This document shows, piece after piece, positions 32,215 through 40,831 of a stretch of 51,545 nt of DNA. Origin of the DNA: Pseudoalteromonas amylolytica (GTDB lineage: Bacteria; Pseudomonadota; Gammaproteobacteria; Enterobacterales; Alteromonadaceae); contig NZ_MKJU01000032.1 of the NCBI RefSeq assembly GCF_001854605.1, positions 61,205 through 112,749 of the forward strand, written 5' to 3'. The notes below the pieces were generated by a model that saw only the letters and a list, made by a program, of their open reading frames with translations, was not told the DNA's origin and searched no databases. Each line of letters begins with the position of its first letter. Position 1 is the first letter of the stretch. The position numbers and the translations under genes were made by a program.

Positions 32215-33813
32215 CTATTTAAATTCTAACCAGTCCAATTCAAACCAAGACGATTCGTCTAGACGAACTTCCAACGGTGCATTACCAGCAACAAGCACGG
32301 CCGAGGCTGTATACGTTGCAAACTTATCACTTTTAGGAATGTCATAGCGACCCACTAAATGGTTTCCTTGCCACAGCTCAAAACGCGTGTCTTGTTCTGC
32401 TTGTGCTCTAAAAGAAAGCATTGCTGTTTTACTCTGCTTGACTGAAAAACCCAACTGAACCCACGCTGGCTTGTGTGGCTTAATGCCTGTAGGAAAGTGG
32501 TCAGGGTTAGCGCTAAACCCAGCTACGGTTGCACTATCACGCTTACCCAACCAATAATACTGACCATCAAAAAAGTGCTCTGTCTCTATACGCTCATCGT
32601 CTTTAAATATTTTAGCCGTGCCATAACTGACTATTTGACTGCCAAGCCCTTCACCTTGCTTGTTGTAAGAGAATACTTGATAACGAACATACGCTCCGTC
32701 AGGGGCTGAGCTATCAATATATTGTGGTGACTTTAGGTTATCTGAGAGTAAAGTAAAACCCGTCGCATGACCATTCGCAGAGTCACTCATTGCGCGATAT
32801 ACCGCGTACTTAACAGCTTCCCCTTTTACCTCTAACCAACTAATTTTATAGCTTTTATTTTCACCTGATTGCACCATAATACCGGTTGGAGTTGCGGGGA
32901 TTTTTTGCAGTTGTAAGTGGTGTTGCCGCTGCGCAAGCTGCGCTTCTTTTAGTTGACGTGCAAACCTCGTAGTTGCCTCAGAGGCACGACCGGGGTCGTC
33001 GGTTTCCAGTACTAAGCGAATACCTTCAAGGCTACCTTGAAAGTCTTTATCAATCCAATCCAGTACATTTACTCCTCTTGGCTGCCAGTGCCACGCTTCA
33101 CCCGCCACGATATATTGCTGACACACTTGCTGCTTTGAATCACTATATTCATGACAACTGCGGGTAAACTCTCTAACATTGCCCATCATGTCATACAGGC
33201 CAAATTGATTGGGCCGATACATTCCCACAACAGTATGGTAAACAGCCCCATCATTACAGTTGACGCTGCGCTTGTAACGCACTTGATGGTGCTTTTTAAA
33301 CCCTGCGATATTGGCGATATCTTCGGTGTTTTCATACTTACAAACTTCCTGTTGTTTGAGGTCATCAGCAAATGCCATACGCCCTGTTTTACCTGCCATC
33401 GCAGCATAGCGCCATTGCGATATAGTGGGCAACTTATACGATTTACCCGTTTTTTCTGCGAGCCAGTTAGCGTAATCCAGCGCGCCACGAATGCCTGTAC
33501 AGACAACTGGTCGATATGGGTTGGCAATGTACTCAGGCAAGTCCCAGGACCCAGGGTTGTCAGGGTCGGGCCAGCGCTTATCCGTAAAAGCCATACAGTT
33601 TTTTGGCACTTGATAGCCAGTATCTTTAACAAACTGGCTAAACTGCGCCACGGTGACTTCATACTTACTCATATAAAAGTCATTGTCTTTGGAGTTCTCA
33701 CTCGTGGAAATACGCTGCAATATTGGCTCAATCACATCGTCTGAGACCATCGCTTTGGCACTCGATATGCCAATACTTGAGGTAATGATTAACGCTAAAG
33801 GAAAGTGGTTCAT
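32215..33813 (-). CDS. Secreted FGE-sulfatase (SUMF1) domain protein with C-terminal beta domains
   Basis: 532 residues. A signal peptide (cleavage near SAKA) comes first. A formylglycine-generating-enzyme fold (about 40-275) follows: MSKYEVTVAQFSQFVKDTGY, NPYRPVVCTGIRGALDYANWLAEKTGKSYKLPTISQWRYAA and MMGNVREFTRSC. A fibronectin-III-like segment (about 310-405) and a C-terminal carbohydrate-binding-like beta domain come last. Several cysteines are present, but I cannot match the copper-site pair of true FGE, and no sulfatase gene is nearby, so enzymatic sulfatase activation is unlikely. The ATG at 33813 is preceded by AGGAG at ideal spacing, so the longer frame (from 33855) is rejected. It is convergent with the CadC-like gene. 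Confidence 0.8.
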   Translation of the reverse strand: MNHFPLALIITSSIGISSAKAMVSDDVIEPILQRISTSENSKDNDFYMSKYEVTVAQFSQFVKDTGYQVPKNCMAFTDKRWPDPDNPGSWDLPEYIANPYRPVVCTGIRGALDYANWLAEKTGKSYKLPTISQWRYAAMAGKTGRMAFADDLKQQEVCKYENTEDIANIAGFKKHHQVRYKRSVNCNDGAVYHTVVGMYRPNQFGLYDMMGNVREFTRSCHEYSDSKQQVCQQYIVAGEAWHWQPRGVNVLDWIDKDFQGSLEGIRLVLETDDPGRASEATTRFARQLKEAQLAQRQHHLQLQKIPATPTGIMVQSGENKSYKISWLEVKGEAVKYAVYRAMSDSANGHATGFTLLSDNLKSPQYIDSSAPDGAYVRYQVFSYNKQGEGLGSQIVSYGTAKIFKDDERIETEHFFDGQYYWLGKRDSATVAGFSANPDHFPTGIKPHKPAWVQLGFSVKQSKTAMLSFRAQAEQDTRFELWQGNHLVGRYDIPKSDKFATYTASAVLVAGNAPLEVRLDESSWFELDWLEFK

Positions 33814-33942
33814 AAATACTCCTGTGTAAATTCCAAAAACACAGTAAGCAATCAAAGGAGGGGAATCTTATTAAACTTTTATTTTCTGAAAAGATTATTT
33901 CTTAAGCTTATTATTCATATGGTTATAAAAAACTCTATTTTT

Positions 33943-34194
33943 CTAACTGGTCAAAAAAGTTATTTCACTAACATGGGGATTGTTAATGGTAACTACCAGT
34001 TTTTGGATCTCATCAAGCACAACCAAACTGGTTTTCTCACCTTGGTTTAGTTGTATGCACTCTTGACGCGCCTCATTGCGCTTAGTGTCTAGCGCGATGC
34101 CCGTTACTACCTCGCCAGTTTTTAACGTGAGCCTTATGGGATATTGATACATACAAACAATCTCTATGTAATCATGTTCGTCGCAACTTAGCAC
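33943..34194 (-). CDS. rof: Rho-binding antiterminator Rof (YaeO)
   Basis: An 83-residue protein. The pattern CDEHDYIEIVCMYQYPIRLTLKTGE with an Sm-like beta core matches Rof/YaeO, which binds the primary RNA site of the termination factor Rho and inhibits it. Length matches the family. It lies downstream of rlmM, separated by a hairpin. Confidence 0.88.
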   Translation of the reverse strand: MLSCDEHDYIEIVCMYQYPIRLTLKTGEVVTGIALDTKRNEARQECIQLNQGEKTSLVVLDEIQKLVVTINNPHVSEITFLTS

Positions 34195-34217
34195 CAGATT
34201 GCTCCCGTAAATATTAC

Positions 34218-34249
34218 CAAGACCCCAATAAGGTAATAATGGGGTCTTG
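34218..34249 (-). terminator. Hairpin between rlmM and rof
   Basis: CAAGACCCCA pairs with TGGGGTCTTG; an alternative stem ATTACC/GGTAAT overlaps it. There is no clean T run on the minus strand. It may be a weak terminator or a regulatory hairpin in the rof leader. Confidence 0.5.
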
Positions 34250-34257
34250 TAAAGTAT

Positions 34258-35343
34258 TTAACTGTATAGCTTCTGTGGTACGCGATTCACCTTGATATGA
34301 ACCGTTACCTCTTCCCTATCATGGTACAGATGCTTTGCCTGTAACTCATAGTCCACTTCATATTTAGGCAATTCTTCATGAATTAAAGTCAGACATTCAT
34401 AAACGCTATCGAAGCGTTTTTTCATCGGTAACTTAAGGTTAAATATCAATTCTTTAGCGAAAGCGTTAACTATCCAGTCCAACATTAAGTTAGTCACCTT
34501 CAATGGCTTTTCAACCATATCGCATACTAACCAATTGATATTGCGCTTCTCTGGCAAGTATTTAAAGCCATCTTCGGTGAAGTGCTTCACTTGCCCTGAT
34601 TCCATCAGGGATTCGTTCATTGGGCCATTGTCGATGGCGGCAACAAACATGCCTCGGCGCACTAGCTGATAAGTCCAACCGCCAGGGCATGCGCCTAAAT
34701 CCACGGCCCGCATACCAGGCTGCACGCGCTGCTCCACCTCATCTTTAGGAACGAAAACATTAAACGCTTCATCCAATTTTAAGGTAGAACGACTCGGTGC
34801 ATCACTGGGCATTTTTAGGCGCGGGATCCCCATAAAAAATGGTGAGTTGTTGTGACTGAATGAATACCCCACATAAGCCGTGTCATTAGCTAAAAACAAC
34901 ACGTGTAAGACGGGCTTAGACGGCTTGTGCTCCCGTGTCAGCTTGTTAAATTTCTCTAAGCTTTTTGCCAATGGCGTCGAGAACTTTTTACAAAATTTCG
35001 ACAGCTCTTTACCCTCATTGGTATCCGGTGTTTCAACACGCAAATCACCACATAAAGGAAAGTCACTCACCGCGGCTTTTACCTCGCTGACTCTGTCTTC
35101 AATTGGCATATTGCTCAGCAACACACCCGCAAACCACTGACGTGCAAACACCAGGCTTTTAAAATCTACCTTTTTGATAAGTTCCTGAGCATCATTTGGT
35201 GCAAAGCATTCAAAAGTCACAAAGCCCGTGTTTGGCTTTGCTTTTACATAACCACCAACGCCCTGCAAAGCAGCGTGGTGGTTAATTTCAGCAGCGGCGT
35301 CGTTTTCAAATCCGCTGCGACAATAAATTACAACACTCGACAT
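34258..35343 (-). CDS. rlmM: 23S rRNA (cytidine-2498-2'-O)-methyltransferase RlmM
   Basis: 361 residues. An N-terminal THUMP-like part is followed by a Rossmann methyltransferase domain with the SAM motif DLGACPGGWTYQL and the block WLVCDMVEKP. Length and blocks fit RlmM, which methylates C2498 in the peptidyl-transferase centre. It follows ygdD by 12 bp, as in E. coli (gcvA-ygdD-rlmM), so it is likely in the same operon. Confidence 0.96.
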   Translation of the reverse strand: MSSVVIYCRSGFENDAAAEINHHAALQGVGGYVKAKPNTGFVTFECFAPNDAQELIKKVDFKSLVFARQWFAGVLLSNMPIEDRVSEVKAAVSDFPLCGDLRVETPDTNEGKELSKFCKKFSTPLAKSLEKFNKLTREHKPSKPVLHVLFLANDTAYVGYSFSHNNSPFFMGIPRLKMPSDAPSRSTLKLDEAFNVFVPKDEVEQRVQPGMRAVDLGACPGGWTYQLVRRGMFVAAIDNGPMNESLMESGQVKHFTEDGFKYLPEKRNINWLVCDMVEKPLKVTNLMLDWIVNAFAKELIFNLKLPMKKRFDSVYECLTLIHEELPKYEVDYELQAKHLYHDREEVTVHIKVNRVPQKLYS

Positions 35344-35355
35344 GGGTGCTCTCTT

Positions 35356-35730
35356 TTAAAATGTGTGTTTACTGATTTTAACGATCAAAACTATCCAGGC
35401 GGCGATAAAACATAGCCCGCCCAACGGCGTGATGGCACCAAGCCATTTTACTCCAGTTAGCGCTAGTAAGTATAAACTACCACTAAACAGCGCAATACCC
35501 GCTATCAACAACCAGCCAGATAGATTGACCTTAACGCCCCACTTTAACAGCAGGGCAACAGCTATCAATGCCAAACCATGGGTCATTTGATAGTCACTGG
35601 CAGTTTTGAAAATACTCAAAGCATACTCATCCAAATGACGCTTAAGGCCGTGCGCCGCAAATGCGCCGAGCATCACTGATAGCATGCAAAAGCCACTTCC
35701 AGCGAGTAAAAAGAGCTTAATCATTAGCAT
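35356..35730 (-). CDS. ygdD: DUF423 membrane protein YgdD
   Basis: 124 residues with four hydrophobic helices and the family blocks GAFAAHGLKRHL, YQMTHGLALI, FSGSLYLLALTG and ITPLGGLCFIAAW. Function unknown. It starts inside the end of the hydrolase gene (overlap about 14 bp; a second ATG at 35724 is also possible), which indicates translational coupling. Confidence 0.92.
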   Translation of the reverse strand: MLMIKLFLLAGSGFCMLSVMLGAFAAHGLKRHLDEYALSIFKTASDYQMTHGLALIAVALLLKWGVKVNLSGWLLIAGIALFSGSLYLLALTGVKWLGAITPLGGLCFIAAWIVLIVKISKHTF

Positions 35731-36346
35731 GTTCCCGCATAAATTTAGCGGCCTGTTGCGCCGCTTCTAGCAAATGTTCTGCTTCACTGTAACCACTTTT
35801 TTTACGCGGTTTAAGTGAGTGGTCACCATCTGCAAAAAATATGTACTCTGGCGCTTTATCAAGTTGCAGTTGCGCCAATTCAGCTTGATTGCCAAAGGTG
35901 TCGCGCTCTCCTTGTAACACTAGAAATGGACAAGGAATATCCGCAAAGTGCTCTGTTCTGAGCTTGTCGGGTTTACCTGGCGGGTGAAATGGGTAACCCA
36001 TTGCAATCACGCCTTTTATTGGGTATTCCCCCTCGGTAACCAGCATTGACGCCATTCTTCCACCCATTGACTTACCGCCAACAAACAGTGGAAGCTGCGA
36101 GTCTATTTGCGCTAACTGACTGGCAAAACAGGCCAGTAATTTGGGCGCTCTATCTGGTGGGCGACGTTTTCCTAGCGCTTTAGCTTGTTGCATATATTCA
36201 AAATCAAACAGGCCAACTAAAATGCCTAAGTCACATAAATGTTGCGCCATGGTTTGCATGAATGGCGAGTCACTGCCCGCCCCTGCCCCGTGGGCAAAAA
36301 CAAATTGCGCGATGGGTTTATTTGGTTTGAACCACTGTATTGTCAT
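35717..36346 (-). CDS. Alpha/beta hydrolase, KANL3/Tex30-like
   Basis: A 209-residue single-domain hydrolase. The oxyanion region FVFAHGAGAGSDSPFM, nucleophile elbow GGKSMGGRMA (Ser), GYPFHPPGKP, an Asp in LQGERDTFG and a His in DGDHSL form a plausible catalytic triad. The substrate is unknown. Its ATG overlaps the gcvA stop (TAATG), and it overlaps ygdD at the other end. It is an addition between gcvA and ygdD, which are neighbours in E. coli. Confidence 0.85.
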   Translation of the reverse strand: MTIQWFKPNKPIAQFVFAHGAGAGSDSPFMQTMAQHLCDLGILVGLFDFEYMQQAKALGKRRPPDRAPKLLACFASQLAQIDSQLPLFVGGKSMGGRMASMLVTEGEYPIKGVIAMGYPFHPPGKPDKLRTEHFADIPCPFLVLQGERDTFGNQAELAQLQLDKAPEYIFFADGDHSLKPRKKSGYSEAEHLLEAAQQAAKFMREHAND

Positions 36347-37239
36347 TACAATTGCTCTTGTTCTACAAGACTGAGCATCCAGTCTCTAAATGATACGATT
36401 TTACCCAGTTCAGCCTGCGATTCTCGCAGCACCAAATAGTAGGCATTTTTACTTTCTAGCACGTGATTGAACGGAATAATCAAACGCCCTGAGTCCAAAT
36501 CTGGCTTAGCCAATACACTGTTGCCAAGTGCCACACCTTGGCCATGCACCGCGGCCTGCAACACCATGGAAGAGTGGCTGAAGATTGGCCCTTGGTTCAC
36601 TTGTACATTCCTAACGCCCGCTGTTTTCATCCACGCTTTCCATGCCTTTCGAGTGGTGTCATGCAATAACGTATGATGAGCCAAGTCGCTGGGCTGATCT
36701 AAAGGCTTCGGGCCGTTAAGTAACAACGGGCTACACAACGGTACCAAGTACTCGGTGTGTAATTTATGTGTTTGTACGCCACTCCAATGTCCACGGCCAT
36801 AATAGATAGCCACGTCAACATCATCGGTGAGTGAGTTTTCATCATGATCTTGTGCTTTGATCCGAACGTCAATTTCAGGGTGCAGCTCATTAAACAAACT
36901 GAGCCTTGGCACCAACCATTGAATCGCAAAACTCGGTGTCAAACTAACGGTTAATGACCCCTTAGCACCACGTGCTAATAGTTTTTCAGTGGCATCTATC
37001 AGTTGAGAAAAGATCTCTTTAATATCCAGAAAATAGCCCTGACCTTCTTCGGTCAATAACAACGAGCGATTCTTGCGTAGGAACAACTTCAGGCCCAAGT
37101 GCTCTTCTAAGATTTTTATTTGATGACTGACCGCAGCTTGGGTAACGTAAAGCTCTTCAGCAGCTTTTGTAAAGCTCAAATGTCTGGCTGCGGCTTCGAA
37201 CGCTTTGAGCGCATTCAACGGAGGGAGTCTTCTGGACAT
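36346..37239 (-). CDS. gcvA: LysR-type regulator GcvA
   Basis: 297 residues. An N-terminal LysR helix-turn-helix (RRLPPLNALKAFEAAARHLSF, TKAAEELYVTQAAVSHQI) is followed by an effector-binding domain. The start closely resembles GcvA, the regulator of the glycine cleavage genes, and the gcvA-ygdD-rlmM order supports this. No glycine cleavage gene is in the window. A 20-bp palindrome (37269-37288) lies 30 bp upstream and may be an operator. Confidence 0.85.
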   Translation of the reverse strand: MSRRLPPLNALKAFEAAARHLSFTKAAEELYVTQAAVSHQIKILEEHLGLKLFLRKNRSLLLTEEGQGYFLDIKEIFSQLIDATEKLLARGAKGSLTVSLTPSFAIQWLVPRLSLFNELHPEIDVRIKAQDHDENSLTDDVDVAIYYGRGHWSGVQTHKLHTEYLVPLCSPLLLNGPKPLDQPSDLAHHTLLHDTTRKAWKAWMKTAGVRNVQVNQGPIFSHSSMVLQAAVHGQGVALGNSVLAKPDLDSGRLIIPFNHVLESKNAYYLVLRESQAELGKIVSFRDWMLSLVEQEQL

Positions 37240-37268
37240 AGCGAAAATGCCTTACAAGTTAAGCCACA

Positions 37269-37288
37269 AGCCCAGTATATACTGGGCT
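37269..37288. promoter_or_regulatory. Palindrome between kdsA and gcvA
   Basis: Perfect arms AGCCCAGT and ACTGGGCT around ATAT. It lies 12 bp after the kdsA stop and 30 bp before the gcvA start. No T run follows on the minus strand, so it is either a hairpin without a typical terminator tail or a protein-binding site, possibly for GcvA itself. Confidence 0.5.
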
Positions 37289-37299
37289 ATCTATTTTGA

Positions 37300-38154
37300 T
37301 TACAAGTCACTTGCACTGGTATCGAGCGCTGGGAAACTCTTGATCAATTCATCGACCGCTTTCATTTGTTTTAAGTAACCTTCCAGCTTAGCCAATGGCA
37401 AAGCACAGGGCCCGTCACATTTAGCTTCGTTCGGATTTGGATGTGCTTCGATAAATAACCCTGCCAGACCTAATGCCATACCACTACGGGCCAGCTCAGC
37501 GGCCTGTGCTCGACGTCCATCTGCTGAGTCACTGCGTCCTCCTGGTCGCTGCAATGCGTGAGTGGCATCAAAGATCACCGGTGCCATATGTTTCATATCA
37601 TCCATGCCCAGCATATCCACCACTAGGTTGTTGTAACCGAAGCTACTACCTCGTTCACATAGAATAACCTGGTCATTTCCTGCTTCGTTGATTTTCTTCA
37701 AAATATGGCGCATTTCGTGCGGCGCTAAAAATTGCGGTTTTTTAACATTAATAACCGCCCCCGTTTTTGCCATCGCCACCACTAAATCAGTTTGGCGCGC
37801 TAAAAACGCAGGTAACTGGATAATATCAACCACCTCTGACACTGGCTGCGCCTGAAAAGGTTCATGAACATCCGTGATCAATGGTACATTAAAAGTGCTT
37901 TTTATCTCTTCAAAAATCTTTAACCCTTCTTCCATTCCCGGACCACGGTATGAATTGATAGAAGAACGGTTTGCTTTATCAAAAGATGCTTTAAACACAT
38001 ATGGAATATTTAGCTTTTGAGTCACTTCCACATAATGCTCAGCAATGCGCATCGCCAAGTCTCGCGACTCCAGTACGTTCATCCCACCAAACAACACAAA
38101 CGGTTTGTCGTTTGCAATTTCTATGTTAGCCAGATTGATCGTTTGTGTATTCAT
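37300..38154 (-). CDS. kdsA: 3-deoxy-D-manno-octulosonate 8-phosphate synthase KdsA
   Basis: A 284-residue cytoplasmic enzyme joining phosphoenolpyruvate and arabinose 5-phosphate in Kdo synthesis for lipid A core. Blocks KASFDKANRSS, LPAFLARQTDLV, VNVKKPQF-type VINVKKPQFLAP, GSSFGYNNLVVDM and FIEAHPNP are present. It ends the sirB1-DUF819-kdsA unit, 12 bp behind the DUF819 gene. Good ribosome site GGAAG. Confidence 0.98.
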   Translation of the reverse strand: MNTQTINLANIEIANDKPFVLFGGMNVLESRDLAMRIAEHYVEVTQKLNIPYVFKASFDKANRSSINSYRGPGMEEGLKIFEEIKSTFNVPLITDVHEPFQAQPVSEVVDIIQLPAFLARQTDLVVAMAKTGAVINVKKPQFLAPHEMRHILKKINEAGNDQVILCERGSSFGYNNLVVDMLGMDDMKHMAPVIFDATHALQRPGGRSDSADGRRAQAAELARSGMALGLAGLFIEAHPNPNEAKCDGPCALPLAKLEGYLKQMKAVDELIKSFPALDTSASDL

Positions 38155-38166
38155 ATTTCTTCCAAT

Positions 38167-39417
38167 TTAACTGCCAATGATACGCAGCAACTGACCACAG
38201 AGCCACGCCATATACGTACCCAGTGCATAACCAAGTACTGCTAATAATACCCCAACAGGAGCCAATGCGGGGTGAAATGCTGATGCAACAACCGGTGCCG
38301 AGGCAGCCCCGCCGATATTTGCTTTACTGCCCACCGCAACATAAAACACGGGCGCTTTGATAAGTTTTGCCACCAAGAATAATAGCCCAATATGGATCGC
38401 CATCCAAATTACACCAATTATTATATACTTAGGTGCTTCTACAATTTTGGTTATATCCATATGCAAGCCAATCGTTGCAATTAAGATATACAAAAAGCTT
38501 GCTCCGACCTTTGAGGCACCCACCGCTTCATACTGACGCGCTTTAGTGAATGACAATGCCAAGCCAATGCTGGTCACTAACACGATAATCCAGAATAGTT
38601 TACTGTGTAGTGAGAACTTTTTCAGGCCGGGATAATGTTCAACAAAAAACGGCACCAATAAGTCTGCCGCGAAATGCGCAAGGCCAGTTGCACCAAATGC
38701 TAAAGCCAGCATGATCATAAAATCTCTCAGTTCGGGTTTGCGTGCATGCTGAGCTTCAAACTGCTGAACCTTATCTATTAGACGGTCGATTGAACTAGTA
38801 TCAGCGCCAGTTTTTTCATCTATCTTTTTGTGTTTTGCAGCGAGCATTAACAGCGCTGCCATCCACAAGTTGGCAACCACAATATCAACTGTGACCATCA
38901 CCGTGAAAATTTCTCCGCCTGCGCCGTATATCTCTTTCATGGCAAGCATATTCGCTCCACCACCAATCCAGCTGCCGGCTAACGCAGCCATACCTCGCCA
39001 TAATGCCTCAGGTCCCGAAACACCAAGTAATTCGGGCATGATAGTGGCAACGATGAGCAAAGCAACAGGACCACCGATCACCACCCCTATGGTGCCGGTT
39101 AAGAACATAATGATGGCTTTTTTACCTAAACCTAGAATGGCTTTAAGATCAATACTAAGTGTGAGTAAAACCAAGCATGCAGGCAATAGAAAGTATTTAG
39201 CAACCGTGTACACATCATTGCTACTGCCATCAACAATACCAAAGGTATTAAGTAATGATGGCAAGAAGTAACACATGAGTAGTGCGGGTACATATTTGTA
39301 AAATTTGGCCCAAAAACCCTGCTTTAGATTTGATGTATAAAACACAAACCCAAGAATGAGTGCAAGCAAGCCCAGAATAACAGCATTGTTTGTGATTAAA
39401 GCTGATCCTTGTTCCAT
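38167..39417 (-). CDS. DUF819 (YjcL-like) integral membrane protein
   Basis: 416 residues with about eleven hydrophobic helices, and glycine-rich motifs typical of transporters (GSWIGGGANMLAMKE, GSKANIGGAASAPVVASAF). These two motifs are repeat-related and lie in opposite halves, as in inverted-repeat transporters. DUF819 proteins have no proven substrate. It is set between sirB1 and kdsA, with 21- and 12-bp gaps, so it is co-transcribed with them. Ribosome site GAGGG. Confidence 0.88.
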   Translation of the reverse strand: MEQGSALITNNAVILGLLALILGFVFYTSNLKQGFWAKFYKYVPALLMCYFLPSLLNTFGIVDGSSNDVYTVAKYFLLPACLVLLTLSIDLKAILGLGKKAIIMFLTGTIGVVIGGPVALLIVATIMPELLGVSGPEALWRGMAALAGSWIGGGANMLAMKEIYGAGGEIFTVMVTVDIVVANLWMAALLMLAAKHKKIDEKTGADTSSIDRLIDKVQQFEAQHARKPELRDFMIMLALAFGATGLAHFAADLLVPFFVEHYPGLKKFSLHSKLFWIIVLVTSIGLALSFTKARQYEAVGASKVGASFLYILIATIGLHMDITKIVEAPKYIIIGVIWMAIHIGLLFLVAKLIKAPVFYVAVGSKANIGGAASAPVVASAFHPALAPVGVLLAVLGYALGTYMAWLCGQLLRIIGS

Positions 39418-39438
39418 AACAGCCCTCGTTATTATTTT

Positions 39439-40248
39439 TTAATGGAGTATGTTGTTGTGATCGGCAAGTTCTGCGATTTGGTGCTGAATAATCTCTATAG
39501 TTGGATCATCTGGGCACTCGTCAACAAAGAATTGTAGATCTTCCTTTGCCATTTTGGGGCAGTTGAGTTGATTAAGTAAATAACCTCTATCACGACGCTC
39601 GTAAGGATCATCACCAATTAAATCCATCAATAACTCAACGCAACTTAAGGCATGACTAAACTTATCTGCCGCAATAAAAGCCCACTTTTGTTGTGCAAGA
39701 TAAAGCTTTACCGCTTCATCTCCCATCACCAACTCTAATGGCTCTTCATTCTTATCTGCGTCAGCGTCGTTTTCAGGCACAATATACCAGTTTTGCTGGC
39801 CACTATTTGGGTCAACTAAATAGCCTTCTTCGTTGCTCATTGCAACGTGCACCACAACCTCACCTTGGCTTAAAGCTAGATTCGCGTCAAACTCTGCTCG
39901 CTGCAATAGATGACTGAGGATCATCGCCAGTGCGGTAGGTGAACCACTACGCATATTAAGTACATAACACACGCTGTTGAGTGTATATTCTGGAATATTT
40001 TGGTCACTGCCACTGAATAGCCAAACAGTGTAAAAAGCATCTAATAGTTTATCTAACCGTTCATGTGGATGCGGGTATTGGACGCAAATTTTCTCTACCA
40101 GCAATTCTAACTCTGATAGCTGACAAAAGCTGGTTTCTAGTTTGGCTTGCGCATCCCAATGCCTCTCCGCCTTGATACAGCGAAATAGAGGATCCTGAGG
40201 TATGTAATCTGTACTACCGTCTTGTTCTTCGAACCAGATATCAGTCAT
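39439..40248 (-). CDS. sirB1: SirB1 family protein (transglutaminase-like fold, TPR)
   Basis: A 269-residue protein. An N-terminal transglutaminase-like region (YTLNSVCYVLNMRSGSPTALAMILSHLL, VHVAMSNEEGYLVDPNSG) is followed by TPR-like helices (YERRDRGYLLNQLNCPKMAKEDL). It matches SirB1/YchA, which always lies near hemA-prfA-prmC and kdsA. Molecular function is not established. Here it is separated from sirB2 by a terminator and begins the sirB1-DUF819-kdsA unit. Confidence 0.9.
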   Translation of the reverse strand: MTDIWFEEQDGSTDYIPQDPLFRCIKAERHWDAQAKLETSFCQLSELELLVEKICVQYPHPHERLDKLLDAFYTVWLFSGSDQNIPEYTLNSVCYVLNMRSGSPTALAMILSHLLQRAEFDANLALSQGEVVVHVAMSNEEGYLVDPNSGQQNWYIVPENDADADKNEEPLELVMGDEAVKLYLAQQKWAFIAADKFSHALSCVELLMDLIGDDPYERRDRGYLLNQLNCPKMAKEDLQFFVDECPDDPTIEIIQHQIAELADHNNILH

Positions 40249-40394
40249 ATATCCCGAGTCAACTCACAATTTCTAATAAACGAAAGTCTAGTCTACCACT
40301 TTTTACTACAGACCCAAATAGCGATGCTATGAGCTGCATAGTTTTAATTATCTCCGTCACCCAAGAATAAGTGATAAGTACTAACCAAAGAAAC

Positions 40395-40421
40395 TAAAAA
40401 AGCGCATCAAAGCGCTTTTTT
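40395..40421 (-). terminator. Rho-independent terminator after sirB2
   Basis: Stem AAAAAGCGC/GCGCTTTTT with a six-base loop and A/T tails on both sides. On the minus strand it ends the hemA-to-sirB2 transcript before sirB1. Confidence 0.88.
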
Positions 40422-40444
40422 AACATAGGCCTGTGGCGTTTAGG

Positions 40445-40819
40445 TTACAGGACCAGTGCACCTTTTGTACTTGCTAAATAGCCGACACCCAATAACGAGA
40501 TTGTTGCGCCGATAAAAGTCGCTACTTGCGTTTGTCTATTGGTAGATTTCGCACCTATTATGCCAAGCGCAATGTAAGCGATTACCAATACTATCTTTTC
40601 AAGTAACCAAGGCTGGCCCAGAGGATTAATACTACCTGCGACTAACAAAGCGATTGCTGAAACCAATAACAGGGTGTCAACACCGTGGCTAGCTATGAAA
40701 ACGCCCTTATTAGCAGCCAGTTTACCACTGCCAAAACGCGAAAAGGCGCGGGTATAAAATAATAAAATGCTGAGCACGACGAATAGCATATGTGTATGTT
40801 TTAACGCTAAGTAATCCAT
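40445..40819 (-). CDS. sirB2: SirB2 family membrane protein
   Basis: 124 residues with four hydrophobic helices and the family start LKHTHMLFVVLSILLFYTRA with conserved His. Function unknown. It is the last gene of the hemA-prfA-prmC-regulator-sirB2 series, 12 bp behind the HD-GYP gene. Confidence 0.9.
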   Translation of the reverse strand: MDYLALKHTHMLFVVLSILLFYTRAFSRFGSGKLAANKGVFIASHGVDTLLLVSAIALLVAGSINPLGQPWLLEKIVLVIAYIALGIIGAKSTNRQTQVATFIGATISLLGVGYLASTKGALVL

Positions 40820-40831
40820 ATTTACTCTTTA

